Assembly (NCBI GenBank): GCA_044344145.1 | Contig: JBIJDM010000155.1 | Span: 1 to 7,043 of the forward strand | Source: JBAXGE01 sp044344145 | Lineage (GTDB): Bacteria; Planctomycetota; Phycisphaerae; WQYP01 | Length of the DNA: 7,043 bases | Direction of reading: 5' to 3' | Shown here: one piece after another, positions 1-5,057 of the stretch | Numbering within the stretch: position 1 is the first letter of the stretch | How the letters are laid out: every line of letters starts with the position of its first letter | Position numbers and translations under genes: made by a program | Notes under the pieces: model-generated | What the model saw: the letters and a program-made list of their open reading frames with translations, nothing else | What the model was told of the DNA's origin: nothing | Databases searched by the model: none

Positions 1-420
1 GTAAACGATGCCCAGACCGCGCAGCAGCTCGATGACCCGCGGATTGTAGGTTCCAAAGGGATAGGCCATTCCCCGCACCGGATATCCGACAATTTCTTCC
101 AGTTCGATCCGGTCCTGCAGTACTTGCTGGGCGATCTGGCTGGCGTCTATGAGCGGTAAATGCGGATGGTCCAGAGTATGAATCGCCACTTCATGCCCCT
201 GCATCAATTCGGCCACTTCACTGCGTTCCAGATGTCGGGGTGAGTCGGTGGGCAGACGGCGCAAGAATGCGGAATTCAGGTTAAAGGTGCCTTTCAAGCC
301 GATCTGATTGAAGTACGCAATCAACCGCCGGTCATGCACCGTCCCATCATCCCATGAGGTGGTCAACGCAATCCGTTTGTCCCCCGGAAAATACGGGATT
401 TCAATCCGTGTAATGGGCAT
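1..420 (-). CDS. Polysaccharide deacetylase (NodB homology), N-terminal part
   Basis: The gene starts at an ATG at 420-418 and runs leftwards off the window; 140 codons are visible with no stop. Family members remove acetyl groups from N-acetylated sugars, or related C-N bonds, using a bound divalent metal. Visible motifs are TSWDDG (residues 21-26, metal/catalytic Asp pair D24-D25), HTLDHPHL (81-88, likely metal-binding H81 and H85) and GMAYPFGTYN (117-126), which are NodB motifs 1 to 3 in the right order. The N-terminus (MPITRIEIPYFPGDKR) is not a signal peptide, so the enzyme is probably cytosolic. An AGGAGT ribosome site lies 6 bases before the ATG, fixing the start. It is transcribed divergently from the glycosyltransferase. 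The substrate is unknown. The W in SWDDG replaces the F usual in the family. Confidence 0.88.
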   Translation of the reverse strand, partial: MPITRIEIPYFPGDKRIALTTSWDDGTVHDRRLIAYFNQIGLKGTFNLNSAFLRRLPTDSPRHLERSEVAELMQGHEVAIHTLDHPHLPLIDASQIAQQVLQDRIELEEIVGYPVRGMAYPFGTYNPRVIELLRGLGIVY

Positions 421-426
421 TATTTT

Positions 427-432
427 ACTCCT
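427..432 (-). promoter_or_regulatory. Ribosome binding site of the deacetylase gene
   Basis: The minus strand reads AGGAGT here, six bases before the ATG at 420-418. It is a near-ideal Shine-Dalgarno sequence and decides the start codon of the deacetylase. Confidence 0.75.
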
Positions 433-445
433 ATAACGTGCAACT

Positions 446-474
446 AGCATAGTGCCACCGCCCCCCGGTGACAA
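446..474 (-). promoter_or_regulatory. Putative sigma70-type promoter for the deacetylase gene
   Basis: On the minus strand, TTGTCA (474-469) and TATGCT (451-446) are separated by exactly 17 bases. Both boxes are close to the consensus TTGACA and TATAAT. Transcription would begin near 439, giving a leader of about 20 bases that contains the AGGAGT ribosome site. The prediction rests on hexamer match and spacing only. Confidence 0.55.
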
Positions 475-480
475 CCCAAT

Positions 481-509
481 TTGGTGCCCGGCCCACAGCG
501 CGGTATGAT
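481..509 (+). promoter_or_regulatory. Putative sigma70-type promoter for the glycosyltransferase cluster
   Basis: TTGGTG (481-486) and TATGAT (504-509) are separated by 17 bases. The -10 box matches the consensus at five of six positions; the -35 box is weaker. Transcription would start near 516, about 40 bases before the glycosyltransferase ATG. It lies back to back with the promoter facing the deacetylase gene, so the two may compete or share a regulator. Confidence 0.5.
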
Positions 510-556
510 TCACCCAGCATATTGTTATGACCACATGATGACAGGAAGGAATAACC

Positions 557-1687
557 ATGGCGGCCCATCGTATTCTCGTATTATCCGCATCCGCAGGCGC
601 CGGTCATGTCCGTGCCGCCGATGCACTGGTCAAGGAATTCGCCCGGCAAGGCAATGTCACCGATGTACAGCACTGGGACATGCTGAAATACACCACCAAG
701 ATTTTCAGCCATCTGTACTCCAAAACCTATCTCGATCTGATCAACCGCGCCCCCACCATGCTGGGCATCCTTTACGAACATACCGACAAACCCTGGCAGA
801 ACCAGCGGCTGCGGCTGGCCTTTGAGAAATTCAATGCCGGCCCGTTTCTCAAAAAGGTGGAAGAGTACGAGCCCACGATTATTGCCTGCACCCACTTTAC
901 CCCCGCGTTCCTGCTGGCCAATCTGGTCGAACGTAAACGGCTGGCGGTAAAACCCTCGGTCGTTATTACCGACTTCGATGTGCATGCCATGTGGCTGGTC
1001 TCGCAATATGAACACTACTTCTGCATGAACGAAGAAGCCAAAGTCTATCTGTCCCGCATGGGCATCCGTCCCCAACGCATCTATGTATCGGGCATCCCGG
1101 TTGATCCAGTCTTCCGCCAGACCAAGGACAAAGCCCTCACCCGGCAGAAACTTGGACTGAAAGAAGATGTATTCACTATTATGGTTTCCGCCGGTGGTTT
1201 TGGGGTGGGTCCGGTGGGTTTGATTATTGAAGAGCTGATGGCCTTGGATCATCCGGCCCAGATCGTGGCCATCTGTGGGCGTAGTACCGAACTTAAGGCC
1301 CAACTCGACAAAATTGCCCACCAACACTCGCGCGGCAAGATTCGTCTGCACCCCGTAGGCTTTACCACCGAAATGGACGAATACATGGCCGCCGCCGATA
1401 TTCTGATCTCCAAGCCCGGCGGGCTTACCACCTCTGAAGCCATGGCCCGGGGCCTGCCCATGTGCGTCATGAATCCCGTCCCCGGCCAGGAAGAACGCAA
1501 TAGCGACCATTTATTGGAGTCCGGCGCCGCCATCCGGTGCAATGCGATCGAGGTATTGACGTTTAAACTCAAGCAATTGTTGGATAACCCCCAGCGGTTG
1601 GTGAAGATGCGTCAGGCTGCGTTACAAATGGGCCGGCCCGATGCGGCGGAAGTTATCGTCAAACGCTTGCTGGACCTGCGTAACTGA
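557..1687 (+). CDS. MGDG-synthase/UgtP/MurG-like glycosyltransferase (GT28-type)
   Basis: The 376-residue product has the two-lobed GT-B layout of diacylglycerol glycosyltransferases (plant MGD1, Bacillus UgtP) and MurG, which move a sugar from a nucleotide-sugar to a lipid acceptor at the inner face of the membrane. The N-terminal lobe opens with a glycine-rich loop, SASAGAGHVRAA (residues 10-21), typical of the MGDG-synthase N-domain. The C-terminal lobe begins near the glycine-rich SAGGFGVGPVG (211-221). It carries the donor-binding signature SKPGGLTTSEA (285-295), followed by NPVPGQEERN (306-315). No signal peptide or membrane segment is visible, as expected for a peripheral enzyme. The ATG is preceded by AGGAAGGA (543-550). 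The small gene follows after 19 bases, suggesting co-transcription. Whether the donor is UDP-glucose or UDP-galactose, and whether the acceptor is diacylglycerol, cannot be read from the sequence. Confidence 0.88.
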   Translation: MAAHRILVLSASAGAGHVRAADALVKEFARQGNVTDVQHWDMLKYTTKIFSHLYSKTYLDLINRAPTMLGILYEHTDKPWQNQRLRLAFEKFNAGPFLKKVEEYEPTIIACTHFTPAFLLANLVERKRLAVKPSVVITDFDVHAMWLVSQYEHYFCMNEEAKVYLSRMGIRPQRIYVSGIPVDPVFRQTKDKALTRQKLGLKEDVFTIMVSAGGFGVGPVGLIIEELMALDHPAQIVAICGRSTELKAQLDKIAHQHSRGKIRLHPVGFTTEMDEYMAAADILISKPGGLTTSEAMARGLPMCVMNPVPGQEERNSDHLLESGAAIRCNAIEVLTFKLKQLLDNPQRLVKMRQAALQMGRPDAAEVIVKRLLDLRN

Positions 1688-1706
1688 TCAGACTGGAGTA
1701 ATTATT

Positions 1707-1991
1707 ATGGCAACCCCGGCACATACCAACCTGACCGCAAGTGATATTTGCGATCAGTATTTCATGGAAACACGCTGCAAACTCATCGAAATTGCCGCTA
1801 CTCTGGACCGTATGGATCGCGCCGCAGAGCGCAGCAAACTCAACGGTGATGCCCGGCTGGCGTTTATTCAAGATGCTCTGGCGATCTTAGCCTCCGCTGC
1901 CCCAAATCGGGCGGAAGCAATCCTGCGGCGGTATTCGTTACCCGCGACCGACATCCATACCCAGTACCCACTACCGAGTCTACCGCAATGA
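1707..1991 (+). CDS. Small protein of unknown function, coupled to the TatD hydrolase
   Basis: The product is 94 residues. I do not recognise a named domain. It looks largely helical: residues 10-40 and 48-72 read as amphipathic helices, including YFMETR (18-23) and LDRMDRA (33-39), and the last 15 residues are proline-rich. There is no signal peptide or membrane segment and only two cysteines. The ATG at 1707 is chosen because GGAG (1695-1698) lies eight bases upstream; an in-frame ATG at 1641 would overlap the glycosyltransferase and lacks this support. The stop overlaps the next start as ATGA (1988-1991), the arrangement for translational coupling, so the protein probably works with the TatD-like enzyme, for example as a partner subunit. 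Membership in the EboA family, which sits beside a TatD protein in ebo clusters, was considered. The protein looks too short, and no other ebo genes are present. Confidence 0.8.
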   Translation: MATPAHTNLTASDICDQYFMETRCKLIEIAATLDRMDRAAERSKLNGDARLAFIQDALAILASAAPNRAEAILRRYSLPATDIHTQYPLPSLPQ

Positions 1992-2836
1992 TGATTATTG
2001 ATCCCCATATTCACATGGTCTCGCGGACCACCGATGATTACGAACGGCTGGCGCTGTCCGGCGTGGTGGCCGTCAGCGAACCGGCTTTCTGGGCGGGTTT
2101 TGATCGTTCGCCGGAAGGTTTTTTTGACTACTACCGGCAATTGACCGAATTTGAACCCAAACGTGCCGCCCAATTTGGTATCCAGCATTACTCGTGGATC
2201 TGCCTAAACCCTAAAGAAGCTCAGGATTTGGGCAAAGCCCAAGCGGTATTGGAGGGTATGCCGGAGTTTTTGAACCGTCCCAATGTGCTGGGCATCGGAG
2301 AGATTGGTCTGAACAAAAACACCCCCAACGAAGCCCGTGTCTTCATGGAACATGTACAGATGGCGATCAACCACGGTAAAAACTTGCCGTGTGGCCATCA
2401 TCTAATTCTGATCCACACCCCCCATCTGGAAGACAAACTCAAAGGCACCCGTTGGATTATGGACATGCTGGCCGATTTCGGCAGCCAACTCGACCATGGC
2501 CGGATCTTGATTGACCATATCGAAGAGCACACGGCCAAGATGGTCTTGGATGAGGGATATTGGGCGGGTATGACGATTTACCCGATCTCCAAATGTACCC
2601 CGCAACGGGCAGTGGACATTATGGAAATGTATGGCCACAAGCAACTTATGGTCAATGCGGCGGCGGATTGGGGCGTTTCCGACCCCTTCAATACTCATCG
2701 CACCCTGCACGAGGCCCGTCGGCGGGGCTATCATCTGCCCACCTTGCTGGACATTTTTTACAATAATCCAGCCCGATTCTTCGGCCAATCAGCGAATTTC
2801 CGCCCCCGGCCCATGCAAATTATCCCGGCGGAATAA
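1988..2836 (+). CDS. TatD-family metal-dependent hydrolase
   Basis: The 282-residue product is a TIM-barrel amidohydrolase-type enzyme. The TatD metal-ligand set is intact and ordered: DPHIH (H7, H9) at the end of strand 1, GIGEIGL (E105), LIHTPH (H143), LIDHIEEH (H177) and NAAADWG (D227). TatD proteins include 3'-5' DNA exonucleases and D-aminoacyl-tRNA deacylases, but many relatives have unknown substrates. This one departs from housekeeping TatD in its middle (FWAGFDRSPEGFFDYYRQL, near 35-54) and after H177 (YWAGMTIYPISKCTPQRA), so it is probably a specialised subfamily. EboB-type TatD proteins are one comparison. It overlaps the small upstream gene by four bases, and ATG at 1991 could serve equally as start. 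A 216-base regulatory gap follows before thrS. Confidence 0.87.
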   Translation: MMIIDPHIHMVSRTTDDYERLALSGVVAVSEPAFWAGFDRSPEGFFDYYRQLTEFEPKRAAQFGIQHYSWICLNPKEAQDLGKAQAVLEGMPEFLNRPNVLGIGEIGLNKNTPNEARVFMEHVQMAINHGKNLPCGHHLILIHTPHLEDKLKGTRWIMDMLADFGSQLDHGRILIDHIEEHTAKMVLDEGYWAGMTIYPISKCTPQRAVDIMEMYGHKQLMVNAAADWGVSDPFNTHRTLHEARRRGYHLPTLLDIFYNNPARFFGQSANFRPRPMQIIPAE

Positions 2837-2847
2837 GGGGCGATAAT

Positions 2848-2877
2848 TTGACGTAACCGCCTGTGTGGGCTTACTAT
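2848..2877 (+). promoter_or_regulatory. Putative sigma70-type promoter of thrS
   Basis: TTGACG (2848-2853) matches the -35 consensus at five of six positions. TACTAT (2872-2877) is a plausible -10 box after an 18-base spacer. Transcription would begin near 2884, giving a leader of about 169 bases before the thrS ATG, with the Thr-rich peptide frame starting about 26 bases into the transcript. The promoter begins only 11 bases after the TatD stop codon. Confidence 0.55.
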
Positions 2878-2909
2878 ACGGGTCGGTTTTTAATTGGAAT
2901 CCGCTGACG

Positions 2910-2945
2910 ATGATGACGACACGAACTACGAATCGGCACAACTAA
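2910..2945 (+). CDS. Threonine-rich leader peptide (MMTTRTTNRHN) of the thrS attenuator
   Basis: ATG ATG at 2910-2915 opens an 11-codon frame ending with TAA at 2943-2945. Four of the five codons after the two Met codons are threonine (ACG, ACA, CGA, ACT, ACG). A run of codons for the cognate amino acid, in a tiny frame upstream of an aminoacyl-tRNA synthetase gene, is the hallmark of ribosome-mediated attenuation (compare pheM upstream of pheST in Escherichia coli). Three different Thr codons are used, so several tRNA-Thr isoacceptors would be sensed. The ribosome site is weak: GGA at 2896-2898, 11 bases before the first ATG. The peptide probably has no function beyond being translated. The frame ends inside the left arm of the antiterminator stem, exactly where a sensing ribosome should act. 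A chance occurrence cannot be excluded without comparison to relatives. Confidence 0.7.
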   Translation: MMTTRTTNRHN

Positions 2946-2997
2946 CTGACCGCAGGTCATGGATTACTCATGCCCTAAGGCCAGACTGGTTGTGCCG
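2934..2997 (+). promoter_or_regulatory. Putative antiterminator stem of the thrS attenuator
   Basis: CGGCACAACTA (2934-2944) can pair with TGGTTGTGCCG (2987-2997) over 11 base pairs, one of them G-U. The left arm starts four bases after the last Thr codon of the leader frame and contains most of its stop codon. The right arm is the apical part of the terminator hairpin at 2982-3003, so the two structures exclude each other. A small perfect hairpin, TGACC-GCA-GGTCA (2947-2959), lies inside the loop. I infer that a ribosome stalled at the Thr codons leaves the left arm free and favours this fold, and that a ribosome at the stop codon masks the arm. Confidence 0.65.
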
Positions 2998-3008
2998 CGT
3001 CTGTTTTT
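2982..3008 (+). terminator. Rho-independent attenuator terminator in the thrS leader
   Basis: CAGAC (2982-2986) pairs with GTCTG (2999-3003), and the stem continues as T-G-G with C-C-G (2987-2989 with 2995-2997) around one bulged C at 2998 and a TTGTG loop. It is followed directly by five T's (3004-3008). The stem is of moderate strength, which suits a conditional attenuator. It lies between the promoter and the thrS ATG, with no gene ending nearby, so its role is premature termination of the thrS transcript after about 125 bases. It shares 2987-2997 with the antiterminator stem. Confidence 0.65.
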
Positions 3009-3042
3009 GCGTAGCTTGATTTATTGCCCACTTATACCCTAC

Positions 3043-3046
3043 GAGG
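3043..3046 (+). promoter_or_regulatory. Ribosome binding site of thrS, possibly partly paired
   Basis: GAGG lies six bases before the thrS ATG at 3053 and supports that start. The adjoining CTACG (3039-3043) can pair with CGTAG (3010-3014), which would involve the first base of this site. Five base pairs is short, so translational control here is only a possibility. Confidence 0.55.
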
Positions 3047-3052
3047 TTTGCC

Positions 3053-5038
3053 ATGGTAACGATTACGCTCCCGGATGGTGCCCAAAAACAATTTGAACAA
3101 GCCGTTATTACCCCTATGGATGTGGCCAAAGCCATTGGCCCGCGTCTGGCTGCGGCCACCATTGGAGCCGTCGTGGATGGTCAGCTTTGTGATGCCAACC
3201 TGGCCATCAAACAGGATGCCACGCTGGCGCTGGTTACGGCCAAGCCCGAAGATGCCCATGCGTTGTATCTGATTCGCCACTCCACGGCCCATGTCATGGC
3301 CGAAGCCATTGTGCGGTTATTCCCGGAAGCCAAACTGGCTTATGGCCCACCGGTGGAGAATGGTTACTACTACGATATTGAGTTGGAACATAAACTGACC
3401 GCCGACGATCTGCTGGCGATCGAAACCGAGATGAAGAAAATCGTCGCGGAAGATCGCCCGTTTACCCGTTATGAGCTGGCCCAGGATGTCGCGTTGGCCA
3501 AACTGGCCCACGAAGGCAATCCGTACAAGGTAGACAATGCCCAGCGGGCCATCAACGCCGACCCGCAAGCCGTGTTGACGTTCTATGCCACCGGCACACC
3601 TGGCTCAAACTGGGAAGACCTCTGCCGGGGCCCGCACGTGCCCAGCACCAGCCGCGTGGGCGCATTCAAGCTTATGTCCGTGGCCGGGGCGTACTGGCAT
3701 GGCGATGAGAAAGCCCAGCAATTGCAGCGGGTCTATGGCACGGCGTTCCCGACCCAGAAAGATCTGGATGCCTACCTCAACGCACTGGAAGAAGCCAAGC
3801 GCCGCGACCATCGGGTCATCGGCAAGCAAATGTCGCTGTTTACCATCAGTCCGCTGGTGGGTGCGGGGCTGATTCTCTGGCTGCCCAAAGGTGCGGTACT
3901 GCGGACCGAGCTGGAACAATACATGCGCGAAGAGTTGATGCGTCGCGGTTACAATATTGTCTACTCACCGCAGATCGGCAACATCAATCTGTACAAAGCC
4001 AGCGGCCACTATCCCTACTACAAGGAATCGCAGTTCCCCACGATCCGCATGAATGAGCGTGATCCCAGCGACGATTCCGAATATCTGCTGCGGCCGATGA
4101 ATTGCCCGCACCATATCCAGATGTATGCCCACGAACCCCGCAGCTATCGCGATTTGCCGTTGCGTTTGGCCGAGTTCGGAACGGTCTACCGCTATGAACA
4201 GACCGGCGAACTTAATGGCATGACGCGGGTGCGCGGTTTCACTCAGGATGACGCCCATTTGTTCTGCACGCCCGAACAGGTGGAAGCGGAATTCCGCAGT
4301 ACCGTGCAGATGGTAATGCACGTATTCAACACGCTGGGCTTCAAGGACTACGATTGCCGCGTCAGTCTGCGCGATCCCGCCTCTACCAAATACATGGGCG
4401 AAGCGGCGGTTTGGGACAAAGCCGAAGCGATCCTGCGTAAGGTGGTGCGGGAAGTAAATATCCCCCATGTGGAGGGCATCGGCGAAGCCGCGTTCTACGG
4501 CCCCAAGATTGACTTCATGGTCAAGGACTGCATCGGCCGCAAGTGGCAATTGGGTACGGTCCAACTGGACTTCAATCTGCCCGAACGTTTCCAACTGGAA
4601 TACATCGGCGCGGACAACCAGACCCATCGCCCCGTGATGATCCACCGGGCCCCGTTCGGTTCGATGGAGCGGTTCACGGGCATTTTGATCGAGCACTTTG
4701 CCGGGGCATTCCCCACATGGCTCAGTCCGGTACAGGTGGCGGTTTTGTCCATCTCGGAAAAAACCGAAGCCTATGCCCGGGAGATTGCGGCCCAATTGCA
4801 GACCCAGCTCATCCGCACGGAAACAGATTTCGGTCCCGACAAGATCGGTGCCAAGATCCGCCGCGCCCGCGAGACCAAAGTGCCCTATATGCTTATTCTC
4901 GGCGCCAAGGAAGCCCAGGACGGGACTGTCGCCATCCGCACGCGTAAAGACAAGGACCTGGGCACGATGCCCGTGGCCGATTTCGTGCAACGTCTCAAGG
5001 AGGAGATTCGTACCCGCCAGCTTGAATTGATGGGCTGA
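3053..5038 (+). CDS. thrS: Threonyl-tRNA synthetase
   Basis: The 661-residue class II synthetase charges tRNA-Thr with threonine in the cytoplasm and clears mis-charged serine. All four expected domains are present. A TGS domain (about 1-62) is followed by an editing domain with HSTAH (H76, H80) and CRGPH (C191, H195), the residues used for Ser-tRNA deacylation. The catalytic core (about 260-550) has motif 2 around EFGTVYRYEQTGEL and motif 3 around GSMERF (R540). The anticodon-binding domain begins near W556 (TWLSPVQVAVLSI). The zinc ligands that select threonine are in place: C351 in MNCPHH, H402 in QDDAH and H531 in IHRAPFG. The length is slightly above the 642 residues of the E. coli enzyme, with some extra residues before C351 (ESQFPTIRMNERDPSDDSEY). 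The enzyme should be fully functional, and its leader suggests threonine-responsive attenuation. A dinG-like gene follows after 19 bases. Confidence 0.98.
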   Translation: MVTITLPDGAQKQFEQAVITPMDVAKAIGPRLAAATIGAVVDGQLCDANLAIKQDATLALVTAKPEDAHALYLIRHSTAHVMAEAIVRLFPEAKLAYGPPVENGYYYDIELEHKLTADDLLAIETEMKKIVAEDRPFTRYELAQDVALAKLAHEGNPYKVDNAQRAINADPQAVLTFYATGTPGSNWEDLCRGPHVPSTSRVGAFKLMSVAGAYWHGDEKAQQLQRVYGTAFPTQKDLDAYLNALEEAKRRDHRVIGKQMSLFTISPLVGAGLILWLPKGAVLRTELEQYMREELMRRGYNIVYSPQIGNINLYKASGHYPYYKESQFPTIRMNERDPSDDSEYLLRPMNCPHHIQMYAHEPRSYRDLPLRLAEFGTVYRYEQTGELNGMTRVRGFTQDDAHLFCTPEQVEAEFRSTVQMVMHVFNTLGFKDYDCRVSLRDPASTKYMGEAAVWDKAEAILRKVVREVNIPHVEGIGEAAFYGPKIDFMVKDCIGRKWQLGTVQLDFNLPERFQLEYIGADNQTHRPVMIHRAPFGSMERFTGILIEHFAGAFPTWLSPVQVAVLSISEKTEAYAREIAAQLQTQLIRTETDFGPDKIGAKIRRARETKVPYMLILGAKEAQDGTVAIRTRKDKDLGTMPVADFVQRLKEEIRTRQLELMG

Positions 5039-5057
5039 GCGCTAACGAAGCAATACC

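Noticed and set aside
581..1510. 309-codon open frame antisense to the glycosyltransferase
   Set aside because: It lies entirely within a well-supported glycosyltransferase gene and has no domain signature or convincing ribosome site.
2855..2891. Terminator for the glycosyltransferase-TatD cluster (AACCG paired with CGGTT, followed by T's)
   Set aside because: The stem has only 5 bp with a 24-base loop, and it overlaps the thrS promoter. It is too weak to call.
2934..2997. A cloverleaf-like tRNA or tRNA-like fold in the thrS leader
   Set aside because: The outer stem and the inner TGACC-GCA-GGTCA hairpin suggest a branched fold, but there is no T-arm GTTC sequence, no valid anticodon arm and no acceptor end. 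The Thr-rich frame and terminator explain the stem better.
3007..3038. A second thrS promoter close to the gene (TTGCGT ... TATACC)
   Set aside because: The spacer is about 20 bases and both boxes are poor. The TTGACG-18-TACTAT promoter upstream fits better.
2884..3052. T-box riboswitch for tRNA-Thr
   Set aside because: TGGT at 2987-2990 and GCCGCG nearby recall the T-box antiterminator, but the conserved AGGGTGGNACCGCG block, the specifier loop and the AG-box are absent.
3965..4990. 341-codon open frame antisense to thrS
   Set aside because: The opposite strand carries a full ThrRS with every catalytic residue. The antisense frame is a codon-bias shadow, with His/Gly-rich composition and no recognisable motif.
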